The notes beneath the pieces were generated by a model, which searched no databases, was not told the DNA's origin, and saw only the letters and a program-made list of their open reading frames with translations. From Rutidosis leptorrhynchoides (taxonomy: Eukaryota > Streptophyta > Magnoliopsida > Asterales > Asteraceae), in contig NC_092340.1 of NCBI RefSeq assembly GCF_046630445.1, positions 20,953,001-21,017,000 on the forward strand: a DNA stretch of 64,000 nucleotides, written 5' to 3'. Positions 38,595-48,739 of this stretch are shown piece by piece. A program made the translations under genes and the position numbers. The stretch's first letter is position 1. Each line of letters starts with the position of its first letter.

Positions 38595-40971
38595 TGTAAC
38601 ATCCCGCATTTTTCCGTTAGATTATTTTTAACGCCAGTCTTTTTATTTTGATAATATCCTTCGTATCTAGATTCGTATCCTCTATTAGCTAACATTCTTA
38701 ATATTTTCGTTATTGGATTATAACATTTCCCGTTTACTCTCGTGTATTTCAAAATAATTCGTTTGGTTAATTCACACTCCCGCTTTAAAACTTGAAGGAC
38801 TAAACTTGCCAAGGAGCCAAACTAGTTGATTAGGTCAACTAGTCAAGCTCCCTCCTCCATTCATTTCATTCTCATCTTTCTTTCTTACTTCCACTTTATT
38901 CTCTCAAACACCAACTCAAGGATTCATCATCTAAATTCGATTTAGGGAGCTCGTAACAAAACAAATTACATATTTGGAATCCTCTCTTCATCCTCTACAA
39001 TTTGATACCAATTTCATCTCATTTGGATAACTCTCTAAAAACACTAGATTTCTTGTTCTTGATGTTTTTAACTTATAAAAGTGTTAATTAGTGTCTATGG
39101 CTCAAGTCTAACATGAATATGTGATTTGTTTGCTCGATTTGTTGTTTTTGGAGTAACTAGCACGAACTTGAAATGAGTGTGCTTAATCTTTGATTTTGGT
39201 TGACTAAATGTTGTTTAAATGATCAAGTTCATGTATTAAATGTGCTACTAGCATCATTAGCTTCAATTTGATGTGTAGGTTGATTTAGAAAAGCTCCATT
39301 TACAAAATGATTGAATTCATGATTTTGGTTAGGGTTTGATGAACTTGAAAGGAACTTTTGATGCCTTGAATGCTATGAGATGTTGTTAGTAAGTGTTTAA
39401 TTGTATGATATGTTTAATTACCTTCGAAACAGCATATCGTATATGTAGATTGGATTCCCGAGTCAAGAAATGCATTTTATGAACTTGAAACTTTGATTTT
39501 GAACGTTTAACGATCATTCGACGAGGCTTTTTTTTTTTTTGTAAATGATGTTTTTGTTTGATGAAATGTGTTTTGTTGTATTCCTCGTTAAATTGCCTTT
39601 CCAACGATGTATAGTATGCGTTTTAGGTGTTTACGGTTCATTAGTTATGATAAATTGAAGTTTGGTCAGAGACTTGTAAAACTTTTAAGCAGTTTCACTG
39701 AATCAGACATGGATGCGGCGTATCACTTGCAGATGCGGCGCATCTGAGGGCTGCTGTCCAATTTTTATTTTTATTTTTTCGTTTAATTCCCGCTATGCTA
39801 TACATGTCCGATTAACATGAAACTTGGCCGACATACTTATATATACTTATCTTTCATAGAAAATTGTCGGATACCCGACCCGAACCCGTTGACTTTGACT
39901 TTGACCAAGTTTGACCAAATTTGACTTTTAATCAAACTTAACCGAATACTTATGCGATCGTTTCTAACATGCTTTTATACTTGAATCTTGCATGAAACTT
40001 GACAATTTGACTCACATGCTATATAATCGAGTCGTAATGAGCCATAGGACTAATTGGACATCTTTGACCAACCGTGTTTACCGTTATTGATACAACCTAC
40101 TTGTTTAGGTCAAGACTAGCAGTCGTTCTTGCATACGTTTACTTGTGAAGTAACCTTATTACTCTTGCACTCAAGGTGAGATCATAGTCCCACTTTTCAA
40201 CAACTTTTATTCTTTAAACCTTGGGCTGAGAAACATATACATTTCATACTTATATACATTTCATACTTTTATACTATGAACAAATACGAATACAAAGATA
40301 CATACGAGTTAGAACGAAAGTCCTCAATCCAATTATCATTAGTTCCACTTGCAGGGTGTAAGTGTAAGCGAGTAATTATGTTGTGTGGCCATACGGGTAT
40401 AACAAACCCTGATTCAGACGGTTCGCTACCATTAGTGAATGAAATATAATTTCAACAAGTATAGTGTAAGTTCTAACATTAAATTCAAAATTCAGAGGGA
40501 AGATTCAGTTAAGCCTTAATAATTGGGTGCTCGTGATACAACGACATTTTTAGAATGTAAACGATTTGGATAAACAATTCATATGTAACCTTGTGGTTCA
40601 ATACAAAATACTTACTAAACCTATGATTTCACCAACGTTTTCGTTGACAGATTCTCTATGTTTTTCTCAGGTCTTGAATGCTTAGTGATACATGCTTCCG
40701 CTCACGCTTTTGATACTTGCTTGGATGTCGAGTATACATGCATACATGGAGCGTCTTTTGACTTTACTTTAAATCGTGTCGCATGGGTTTCATGTGTATT
40801 TTAAACGTTGTAATGTAACTAGCATTTGAACTACTTTTGTAAACTTGAAACATCTTTTCATTTGAAATGAATGCGACATATTTTGGTCAAACGTCATTTT
40901 AAAGACTTACGACCACGTAACGGGACCTATGTAGACGGCGCCGTCAATGACGATTTTGTCGGGTCGCTACA
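38595..40971 (+). repeat. 3' LTR of element C
   Basis: Starts TGTAACATCCCGC and ends GTCGGGTCGCTACA, 2377 bases. It contains two palindrome-like motifs (GATGCGGCGTATC, 39712; CAGATGCGGCGCATCTG, 39730) and the hairpin CAACGTTTTCGTTG (40633-40646). Confidence 0.88.
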
Positions 40972-41141
40972 CTATCGATTAAAAGTTTTGATATTTCTTG
41001 AACGTATGATTTACATTTATTAATAATTTGGCTAAATAAGGACCGATTATTGTTCTTGTTGTCATATAACATGACATTATTTGAGAGGCAAGTAGGAATG
41101 GAATCAATATATAGAATTTACATAATTTAATCTTAATAATG

Positions 41142-41222
<81 letters not shown>
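40972..41222. other. Intergenic DNA with (TA)n tract
   Basis: First non-repeat flank after element C. Nothing recognisable except a pure TA run at 41144-41222, into which the foldback element is inserted. Confidence 0.6.
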
Positions 41223-41225
<3 letters not shown>

Positions 41226-41887
41226 GTGGGATAAAGAGGGAAGTAACCAATCGGGGGGAAGTGGGGGAAGCAAAAACTTTTTTTTTCGTTTTTTAAAAAA
41301 ACTTTGTTCACGAACATTATAGATGGGATGAAAATATGAACATTTAGTAGAGACACTTTGTGATAAATGTTTTTATTTTGGCGGGAAAACGCTCGAAGAA
41401 GTAATATATAACAATTAACGTTTTTTTCGAGCGTATGTTGAGGTTTTAGCTATTGGGGTTTAGATATTAGGGTTTAGATATTAGAGTTTATAGGGTTTAG
41501 ATATTAGGGTTTAGAAATTTAGGGTTTAGATTTAGGATTTAGGGTCTAAATTTAGAGTTTATGGTTTAGGGTTTGGTGTTTTGGGTTTATGGAATAAACC
41601 CAAAACACCAAACCCTAAACCCTAAACTCTAAACCCTAAACTCTAAATCGGGCTAAATTTTAATTCACAAAACATGAAAAAAACGTTCATATTCTTCACG
41701 AACAATATTATCTTGAATGTTATTTTTGTCGATCGTTTTCCCGCCTAAATAATAACATTCATCACGAAGTGTCTCTTCTAAATGTTCATATTTTTGTGTG
41801 ATCTTGATGCCGGGAAAAAAATTCCAAAAAAAACGAAAAAAAAAAAATTTTGCTTCCCCCGATTGGTTACTTCCCCATTGATCCAAC

Positions 41888-41890
<3 letters not shown>
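41223..41890. mobile_element. Foldback (long-inverted-repeat) element with telomere-like core
   Basis: The arms are inverted copies: 41223-41440 starts GTGGTGGGATAAAGAGGGAA, and the complement of the right end reads TGGGTTGGATCAATGGGGAA. Both continue with GTAACCAATCGG, GGGGGAAGCAAAA, a T-run, ATATGAACATTTAG and GGCGGGAAAACG. The core (about 41440-41645) has many TTTAGGG-like repeats followed by their complement, with a tight hairpin around TTTGGGTTTATGGAATAAACCCAAA (centre near 41591). No coding sequence. It sits between two TA tracts, so a TA target is likely. It is best described as a non-autonomous foldback/MITE-like DNA element; the superfamily is uncertain. Confidence 0.75.
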
Positions 41891-41917
<27 letters not shown>

Positions 41918-41919
<2 letters not shown>

Positions 41920-41947
41920 CGTTTAAAAATAGACATGAAAGATGCCA

Positions 41948-42025
<78 letters not shown>

Positions 42026-42056
42026 CGTTTAAAAATAGACATGAAAGATGCCACGA
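41918..42056. repeat. 34-base direct duplication around a TA tract
   Basis: AACGTTTAAAAATAGACATG and the following bases to CCACGAT occur at about 41918-41951 and again at about 42023-42056, separated by a pure TA run. Replication slippage or repair between TA tracts would explain it. Confidence 0.85.
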
Positions 42057-42623
42057 TTTGAAGCAACCATGACCTTACACCAAATTGTCACGTCTTATAT
42101 CTTTATATATATAAATAATGGAAACATATCGAATTCAATACGTCGCAATCTTTAGGGTTTTCCGAAAGAGAAGAGACAAAGGTCTAATGAAGACAAAATA
42201 AAAGATAGGGTCGATGGAGAAAGAAACACTCACAATTTTTTTTTTTTTTTTTTGTCATTCAACAAACTCTTTTATAATTAAAAAATTTATTTACATTTAT
42301 AATATTAGGAGTAGTATCAAATAAATTTACTACAAGAAAACATCAAATATGAATTGGGTTGAAGGGTACACGTTAAGTTAAGCTATGACGGAACCAAACA
42401 ACAATGATAGGTGTAGTCAGTCTCTTCCTAGTTCAGTACGAGTACAGAGCTATTTATACAATATTCTGTTTTTTGGTATATATACGACTAAATTATTAAT
42501 TAAAAAAATAATTTTCCTTTTTCCATAAATACTACTCCGTAGATAATTAAGAAATTAATTAACAACTAATCTTGGTACACACCGAAATTAAGTCAGATTA
42601 ATTATATATTATATATATATATA
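42057..42623. other. Intergenic stretch
   Basis: AT-rich, with a T-run at 42238-42254. I see no gene or element in it. It ends at the poly-T that marks the LINE tail. Confidence 0.5.
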
Positions 42624-42764
42624 TTTTTTTTTTAAGGCGAAGATGAAACATATATTAATATAAGAAGAGGACTTCATTAAAACAATGAAGGTCCTCCTCA
42701 CATTACAACGATGTAGGCAAGCTCGAACGAGAAACATTGAAAGCTTAACAAAAGTAAAATGCAA

Positions 42765-45167
42765 TTACATACAAAGTAAGAAGGGATTTTGATCCCAAAC
42801 ATAGAATTGTAAGCCATGACATAATTTAAGGTTGCACACCCAAAAGAAGACTTTAAGTTTGATGTTTCGGATGATGACCGAGCGACAAGAGAATTTGCCA
42901 TTAAAGATAATATCGTTACGAGCAATCCAAATAGTCCACAAGGTTGCGGGCCCGATCAATTTCCAAAACTTGGAAGCGTTAATGCCCATGCCGCAGAACC
43001 AATCAAAGGAGAATTCTTCAACCGAGCTTGGAATAATCCACCGAATATTCCACCAACGGAAGAGTTCGGCCCAAATTTTAAAAGTCCAATTACAATGAAG
43101 AAGGAGATGTTCAATAGATTCTTCTTCAAGCATACACCACACGCATAACTTGGAAAAATTTTGAGGAAGAATATGTCTTTGAGCTAAAATGAGACGAACG
43201 GGAATACTCTTTCTAATAGTCAACCAATGAAAGAGCATAGCCTTAGAAGGAACATTGTTACTCCAAATAACTTTCGGCCACACCGGGGTGGTAATATGAC
43301 CCGTTTGCACGATGAAACGAATTGCGTCCGCAACCGAAAAGGAATCACAAGAATCATGATTCCACAAGACAAGATCAACTTCATTATCACAAAGGGAAAA
43401 TCTAGATAAAAAGTTCAAGAGCTCAGCATACTTACAATTCTCATAACAGTCAACAGGCCGCGAAAAAGCTAAAGCCCAACCAGTTTGGGCCTGCGCAATA
43501 TCAGCTGGGAATCGGACATCTTTGACAGAAACATTTCGGTTTGAACAAATAAGGAAAAGAGACGGATACTCATCTTTCAAAATGAGCCCCTCGGCCCAAG
43601 GATCGAGCCAAAATAAAATGCTTGCCCCGTTTCCTAACTTCCATTTCCAAATATTAGAGCCCACGATGAGATTGGAATCATCGTCTTTTTGCAAGTTAAT
43701 AATATCATTCCAAATCGAGGAAAGATGGGACGATTGCAAGGAGGAGACATCATTCATAATTTTTCCGCGAAACGAAGTACCAAAGGAAGAAACAACGATA
43801 GACTTCCAAAGAGAGACCTTGTTGGAGTTAAGTTTTGCCCACCATTTTGCCAACAAAGACAAGTTTTTTAAACGAAGAGGAGTAATACCTAGACCACCCA
43901 TCTCTTTTGGAAGACAAACCGACTCCCATTTCACAAGACAAGTTTTCTTTTTTAGGCAATCACCGCCCCAAAGGAAATTTCTACGATACCTTTCGAGTTG
44001 TTTGATAATAGACACCGGAGCCTTATACATGGACATGTAATGAATGGGTAGATTAGAAATAACCGCGTTAACCATCACTAGTCTACCGCAGAAAGATAGA
44101 CATCTACCCTTCCACCCCGCAAGTATTTTCTTGAATTTATTGATAATCGGGGCCCATATAGAAGACTTGTTACGAGACAACCCAATTGGAATGCCTAAAT
44201 ATTCGAACGGAAACACACCTACTTTGCACTCAAAAATGCTCGAATAAGAGACCATATCAGCACTAGACACATTAATGCCATACATGGTAGTTTTAATTGC
44301 GTTCATTTGAAGACCGGATAACTTGAAGAAAAGAAGCAGTGTATGCTTGATGCGATTTAGTTCCTGAATAGAAGGAAATGCAAAGATAATGGTGTCGTCC
44401 GCGAATTGAGAGTGATTAATATTCACCCTGTTATCAAATTGACAACCTTTCAATAAACCTTTGGACAAATCTAAAGAAAGGAGTTTGCTCAATATTTCCG
44501 CCACTATAATGAATAAAAACGACGATAAGGGATCGCCTTGCCTTAGACCACGATTCATAGAACCTTCCCGGGAAGGAGACCCGTTCAATAGGACCGAGAA
44601 TTTGATGTTAGAAATGCACGCTTTTATCCAAGAAATAAACTTTGCACCAAAGCCCATTTTTTCTAGAACAGTAAGCAAAAATTCATGGGATACACTATCG
44701 TATGCTTTTGAGAAGTCAATTTTGAGAAGAATGATTGGGCGTTTTTTCTTCTTAGCCATATGCACTACTTCGTTGACAACCATTACCCCGTCAATAAGAA
44801 GTCTTGAAGGAACAAACCCGTTTTGATTTTCACTAATAATAGAAGGGATAACGGTTTTTAATCTATTAGCGAGTGTCTTAGCTAAAATCTTGTACGGGGC
44901 ATTGATAAGACTAATGGGCCTCAATTGATCAATACTTTTCTCCGAGTTTGATTTAGGAATCAAAACAATAAAGGACGAGTTGAAACCTTTTGGGAACGTA
45001 GGAGTGGTGTGAAACTGATCAAGAAACTCCATAATGTAATCTTCTAAAAAATACCAAGATTTTTTGAAGAATTGCAAAGAAAACCCGTCCGGCCCCGGTG
45101 TTTTGTTTCCGTCAAAGCCATTGGGACCTCCTGTATTTCTTTTGTGCTGAAAAAATCGATTAAACAT
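42765..45167 (-). CDS. LINE ORF2, reverse transcriptase and zf-RVT part
   Basis: The 800-residue frame opens with NKTPGPDGFS and continues with the L1 reverse-transcriptase blocks: LRPISLINAPYKILAKTLAN (82-101), LLKIDFSKAYDSVS (147-160), LRQGDPLSSFLF (208-219) and the catalytic FADDTIIF (255-262), then YLGIPIG. The C-terminal zf-RVT domain has CVWCMLEEESIEHLLLHC. Catalytic Asp residues are in place. It is out of frame with the endonuclease part; the phase changes near 45130, where the two frames overlap (45044-45167). Role: target-primed reverse transcription of the LINE RNA. Confidence 0.92.
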   Translation of the reverse strand: MFNRFFQHKRNTGGPNGFDGNKTPGPDGFSLQFFKKSWYFLEDYIMEFLDQFHTTPTFPKGFNSSFIVLIPKSNSEKSIDQLRPISLINAPYKILAKTLANRLKTVIPSIISENQNGFVPSRLLIDGVMVVNEVVHMAKKKKRPIILLKIDFSKAYDSVSHEFLLTVLEKMGFGAKFISWIKACISNIKFSVLLNGSPSREGSMNRGLRQGDPLSSFLFIIVAEILSKLLSLDLSKGLLKGCQFDNRVNINHSQFADDTIIFAFPSIQELNRIKHTLLLFFKLSGLQMNAIKTTMYGINVSSADMVSYSSIFECKVGVFPFEYLGIPIGLSRNKSSIWAPIINKFKKILAGWKGRCLSFCGRLVMVNAVISNLPIHYMSMYKAPVSIIKQLERYRRNFLWGGDCLKKKTCLVKWESVCLPKEMGGLGITPLRLKNLSLLAKWWAKLNSNKVSLWKSIVVSSFGTSFRGKIMNDVSSLQSSHLSSIWNDIINLQKDDDSNLIVGSNIWKWKLGNGASILFWLDPWAEGLILKDEYPSLFLICSNRNVSVKDVRFPADIAQAQTGWALAFSRPVDCYENCKYAELLNFLSRFSLCDNEVDLVLWNHDSCDSFSVADAIRFIVQTGHITTPVWPKVIWSNNVPSKAMLFHWLTIRKSIPVRLILAQRHILPQNFSKLCVWCMLEEESIEHLLLHCNWTFKIWAELFRWWNIRWIIPSSVEEFSFDWFCGMGINASKFWKLIGPATLWTIWIARNDIIFNGKFSCRSVIIRNIKLKVFFWVCNLKLCHGLQFYVWDQNPFLLCM

Positions 45168-46462
45168 GATCTAGACTGAGCAGAGATACGAGCAATATTG
45201 AGTTCGGCCCATTCCAACTCGGACAAATTAATAACAGAACAGTTATTTGAGAAGATGGATTCAAAATATTCAACAGCGAATTCTTTGACAGTAGACGGAT
45301 CTTCTTCCCACGAATTATTGATTTGCATTCCCGCTATATAGGAAGATTGTTGTTTGATCTTTGAAACAAGATGGAAAAATCTAGAATTTTTATCGCCCAA
45401 TTTTAACCATTTATAACGAGAATGAATTCTGTGTTTTGATTCTAAATGAATCTGTAACTTTTTCTTGATCTTTTTTAGATTAACCAAATCGTTCAACTCG
45501 CCTGCATCAAGATCACATTGACTGTAACATAGCTTTAGACGTTTGATTTCGGATTCTGCACTTTTCAAGTCGACAGAGAAAGAATCTTGATGAGATGCGT
45601 TCCATAATTTGATTTCAGCTTTTAACAATCTAAGATTTTTGTTTAGAACAAAAGAAGCCCACCCCACTGTATTAAACGAGGACCAAACAGTTTCGCACAT
45701 GGACAAAAACCCAACCTTCGCTAACCAAGCATTATTGAATCTAAAGGGTTTAGGACCCCAATAACAAAGCTTTTTTCCCCATATAATAGGCTTGTGATCG
45801 GATCGATCCGAAAAACCCGATTGTAGGATGGAGTTGGGCCACAAAATAGCCCACTGGGCATTGATAAACACTCTATCGATCTTAGAAAATTTCCCGAGTG
45901 GCCCTTCCCAAGTAAAATCGTCGTTAACTAAGAATTGATCAATCAAGCCCGCATTTGAAATAAAATTGTTGAAAGAGGTTATACAATTATGATCAATAAC
46001 TTCACGAAGTCTTTCTTCCGGTGCACACACCGAATTAAAATCGCCTAACAAACAAAAAGGACCCGGCCAATTGTGAACGATTCTTGTAAGTTGAGACCAA
46101 ACAATCTTCTTGCTTTGTTCTTGTTGAGGGGCGTATACATTGACAATAAGAATAAGTTTATTTGAATTGTTATACCTCATAATAGTGGCTATCCAATGCT
46201 TCTTGCACCACCATTTAACAAGAGAAAAGAAATCGGTTCTCCACATAGAAACTAAACCGCCTGATCTTCCCGACGCATTAACTTGAACCGCATCAAACTC
46301 GAAGTGTTTCCATACTTCGTTTAAAACAGGTTGAGGCACTTCTTGAACCATGGATTCTTGCAAAGCAATAAATTGAACATGAAAAAGATTGACAAGCCTA
46401 CCCACCATTTGGCCTCTCGATTTGTTACCGAGGCCCCGGGTATTCCACGAAGCAATCCTCAT
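45044..46462 (-). CDS. LINE ORF2, endonuclease part
   Basis: The 472-residue frame starts MRIASWNTRGLGNKSRG. It carries the APE-type endonuclease motifs: SWNTRGLG (Asn, residues 5-12), ALQES (Glu, about 34-38), NVYAP, LLGDFN (Asp/Asn), SKIDRVFIN and SDHKPI (catalytic His). All key residues appear present. A charged linker follows the nuclease and leads to the reverse transcriptase, where one frameshift separates the two parts. It would nick target DNA to start integration. Confidence 0.92.
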   Translation of the reverse strand: MRIASWNTRGLGNKSRGQMVGRLVNLFHVQFIALQESMVQEVPQPVLNEVWKHFEFDAVQVNASGRSGGLVSMWRTDFFSLVKWWCKKHWIATIMRYNNSNKLILIVNVYAPQQEQSKKIVWSQLTRIVHNWPGPFCLLGDFNSVCAPEERLREVIDHNCITSFNNFISNAGLIDQFLVNDDFTWEGPLGKFSKIDRVFINAQWAILWPNSILQSGFSDRSDHKPIIWGKKLCYWGPKPFRFNNAWLAKVGFLSMCETVWSSFNTVGWASFVLNKNLRLLKAEIKLWNASHQDSFSVDLKSAESEIKRLKLCYSQCDLDAGELNDLVNLKKIKKKLQIHLESKHRIHSRYKWLKLGDKNSRFFHLVSKIKQQSSYIAGMQINNSWEEDPSTVKEFAVEYFESIFSNNCSVINLSELEWAELNIARISAQSRSCLIDFFSTKEIQEVPMALTETKHRGRTGFLCNSSKNLGIF

Positions 46463-46602
46463 TTTTTTGGAGAATTGACGAGAAGCTCGTCGTCCGGCAT
46501 ATTGGACATTACATCATCAAAGTTAAGTAAATCTTCTTTGTAAGAGGGTTTTTTGGAACCGAATGACAAACCATTGATTATGCTTTTTTTGGAAAAAGTT
46601 TC

Positions 46603-48390
46603 TTAGCCGACCATGTGGTTAATTTCACTATCCGTATCAAAGCAATCGGATAGCACATGAGCATGCTCAACCCAGTTGTTATGTGAATCTTTTGTTAAGT
46701 TACCTTTGACTTCTTTGATATCAGGTTTTCGATTGGAAGCAGGAGATCGGACGGCTTCTTTTCCAATACATCTTCTTCTTATCTTTTCGCAAGATTCCTT
46801 ACATTTATCACCCAAACATTGCTCAGAATCGATGATATTGATGGGAGATGTTAGTTTTGAGGCAAAGGTTTCACCTTTGTTTTTGTTGAAAGAAAAAGTG
46901 CCAGCTGGTTTCACACTTTCAGTCGGAAGGGAAGGATATTTTGGGGGAGAGTTACTAAGGGCAGGATAGTCTTTTTCGTTTAAATTAAAAGGAAAGAGTA
47001 TGGTAGTGGGTTTTGAAGCAGAGCTTGACTTTTTCCCCAAACCATTATTCAAATGTACTTTATCAATATTCTTAGGAGAAAACAAAGATTTCTTTATGTC
47101 TTCTGCAACCTTTTCTTTTTCAACTAATACTGCTTTGTGCACGTTTTCCAAAGAATTGTGGATCACCCTTGGTTCCATTACCTTAACAGGTTTGGTTGGG
47201 GTTTTGAAACCAATGTCCTTGTCATCATCCATAACGGCTATTTCACCATCTTCAGGCACTACTTCCGGTGAGGATTCCGGCATCAGATTTTCAGAATCCA
47301 AGGAATGATCTTTGTTATTCATTGTTTGCAACATGAGAAGAAGGGCATCGTTGTACTCATCAATAATGTCGTCACCCACAATAACGATTGGATCATCAAA
47401 CCCTACTTCTTCAACCCAAATTTTGTTAACCGAAACATCGGAAATGTTAGCATTAGAATAACCTTTAATGGGCCCAGGGTCAGAGACTTCAACCAATGCC
47501 AACATGATGTCAGTTCTTTTGAGATTGTATGCGTTTTGATCGACATGTAACACCCTGCCAAAGCTCTTTGCAACTTCTATAACACAATTAGGGGAAACAC
47601 AATCAAAAGGGATCCCTTCAATCCGTTTTGTGATTCTAAAATAAGAGTTTTTCTTTGTACTCATTGGGATGACTTCCATGAACTCAATCTCATTCATAGT
47701 AGGACCCATAGTCATTCTTTGAAAGCTTTGTGTATCGCTACACTCTACGATGTAGCCATACGGGCCCCATGCAGAGATTGAAACAATAGAAATGAATCTA
47801 CTTTTCAACCACTTGAATAACTTGAAGGCTTCGATGGGTTCTTTGTCAACAACAAGTGCGGTTAAGGCTAGACGATTGCCCGTAAATTGATTGGGAGGGA
47901 GGTTGATTTTTTCGCTTTTATTCGCCGGAACAAACTGAGCTGGTGGTTTTGTGGAAGCATTTGTGTGTTGAATTTTTGGAGAAGAGAAAATACTTAAATC
48001 TTTTTTTGCATATCCTACAAACAAAGCTCTTTCATTAATCACCTTACCGTTCATAGTTTTTAAAACATTGTAAGCTTGGGTTGCGTTATCGAATCTAATA
48101 AAGGCGTATGATCGATTTTGTTTCCATGAAATTCCTTTGATTGTGCCAAAATTATGAAGTAAGTTGTAGATGGTGGATTGATTAGTGAACCTTCAAAGAC
48201 CACCCAAGAACAAAGTTGATTTTTTGGGAAAAGAAGGTTGTTGATGATTGTAAGTGAAAGGGAGATTTTGTTTGATCGGGATCGAGTTAGGAAAAGTTGG
48301 TTTGAAATTGTGATGGGGTTGGAATTGTTTTGAAGAACTGGGATTTTTGAAAAAGGTGGAAGGATTCATAGTTATATATGTCATGCGCAT
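46603..48390 (-). pseudogene. LINE ORF1 with N-terminal RRM, one in-frame TGA
   Basis: Begins MRMTYITMNPSTFFKNP, a Pro/Asn-rich head, then an RNA recognition motif: STLFLGGL, then SYAFIRFDNATQAYNVLKTM (RNP1-like) and KVINERALFVGYA. A single TGA (48193-48195) falls in the loop after STLFLGGL; downstream sequence stays in the same frame for 530 codons to 46603. The middle has a conserved second domain (LKWLKSRFISIVSISAWGPY; TDIMLALVEVSD), and the C-terminus is charged. RRM-type ORF1 proteins are known in plant L1 elements and bind the LINE RNA. Confidence 0.85.
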
Positions 48391-48440
48391 TGATAGTATG
48401 GAATGTATTCCTTAATAATTATAATTAATAATCATAATAT

Positions 48441-48739
48441 TTCAAACTATATATATATATATATTATATATAGAAATGATAAGAAGTCATACATTAACTG
48501 AATCTAAAGATTTATTAAATGTAGAAATGATTAGAAGTCATATATTAACAGAATCTAAAGATGATCATACAAGTGGACTAACTAATATAATCTATCCCAT
48601 AAATAAATATATGATAATTACGGAGTAAATATTATAAACAGCATCTCACCTAGTATTATTCCGTGTGAATCATATTCATATTCATATTATATGTGTTAAA
48701 AAAAGAACATAAGAAAATAATACCATCAATCGATATGTA
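48441..48739. other. 3' flank of the LBD15-like gene
   Basis: AT-rich; the presumed 3' UTR lies here. A ~45-base segment is duplicated (about 48472-48512 and 48521-48561; each has TAGAAATGATxAGAAGTCAT). No other gene is seen. Confidence 0.5.

Larger units (their letters stand above)
24860..40971 (+). mobile_element. Tekay-like Ty3/gypsy chromovirus-type element C, with two nested insertions
   Basis: Visible parts: the 3' part of the 5' LTR (24860-25246; the rest is beyond the Athila-like element), primer site, gag, protease, reverse transcriptase/RNase H and integrase remnants, polypurine tract, and a complete 3' LTR (38595-40971). It is interrupted by element D (26760-33485) and a solo LTR (34215-36834). 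It is the only element here with recognisable pol. The coding part is badly broken (roughly ten or more breaks), yet the LTR pieces differ at only about 7 of 387 positions. Confidence 0.85.
42624..48440 (-). mobile_element. L1-type LINE, nearly full length
   Basis: The poly-A tail appears as poly-T at 42624-42633. Reading the minus strand: ORF1 with an RRM (48390-46603), a ~140-base spacer, then ORF2 with an APE-type endonuclease, reverse transcriptase and zf-RVT domain (46462-42765). The 5' edge is not sharp; it lies between 48391 and about 48470. No clear target duplication can be read because both flanks are AT-rich. By eye only two lesions are seen: an in-frame TGA in ORF1 and one frameshift in ORF2, so the insertion is fairly recent. 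It stands just downstream of the LBD15-like gene in the same direction. Confidence 0.85.

Noticed and set aside
41440-41645. Interstitial telomere block
   Set aside because: The TTTAGGG-like units are degenerate and form an inverted repeat inside a foldback element, not a tandem telomeric array.
43522-44826. Plus-strand frames across the LINE
   Set aside because: Shadows of LINE ORF2 on the other strand.
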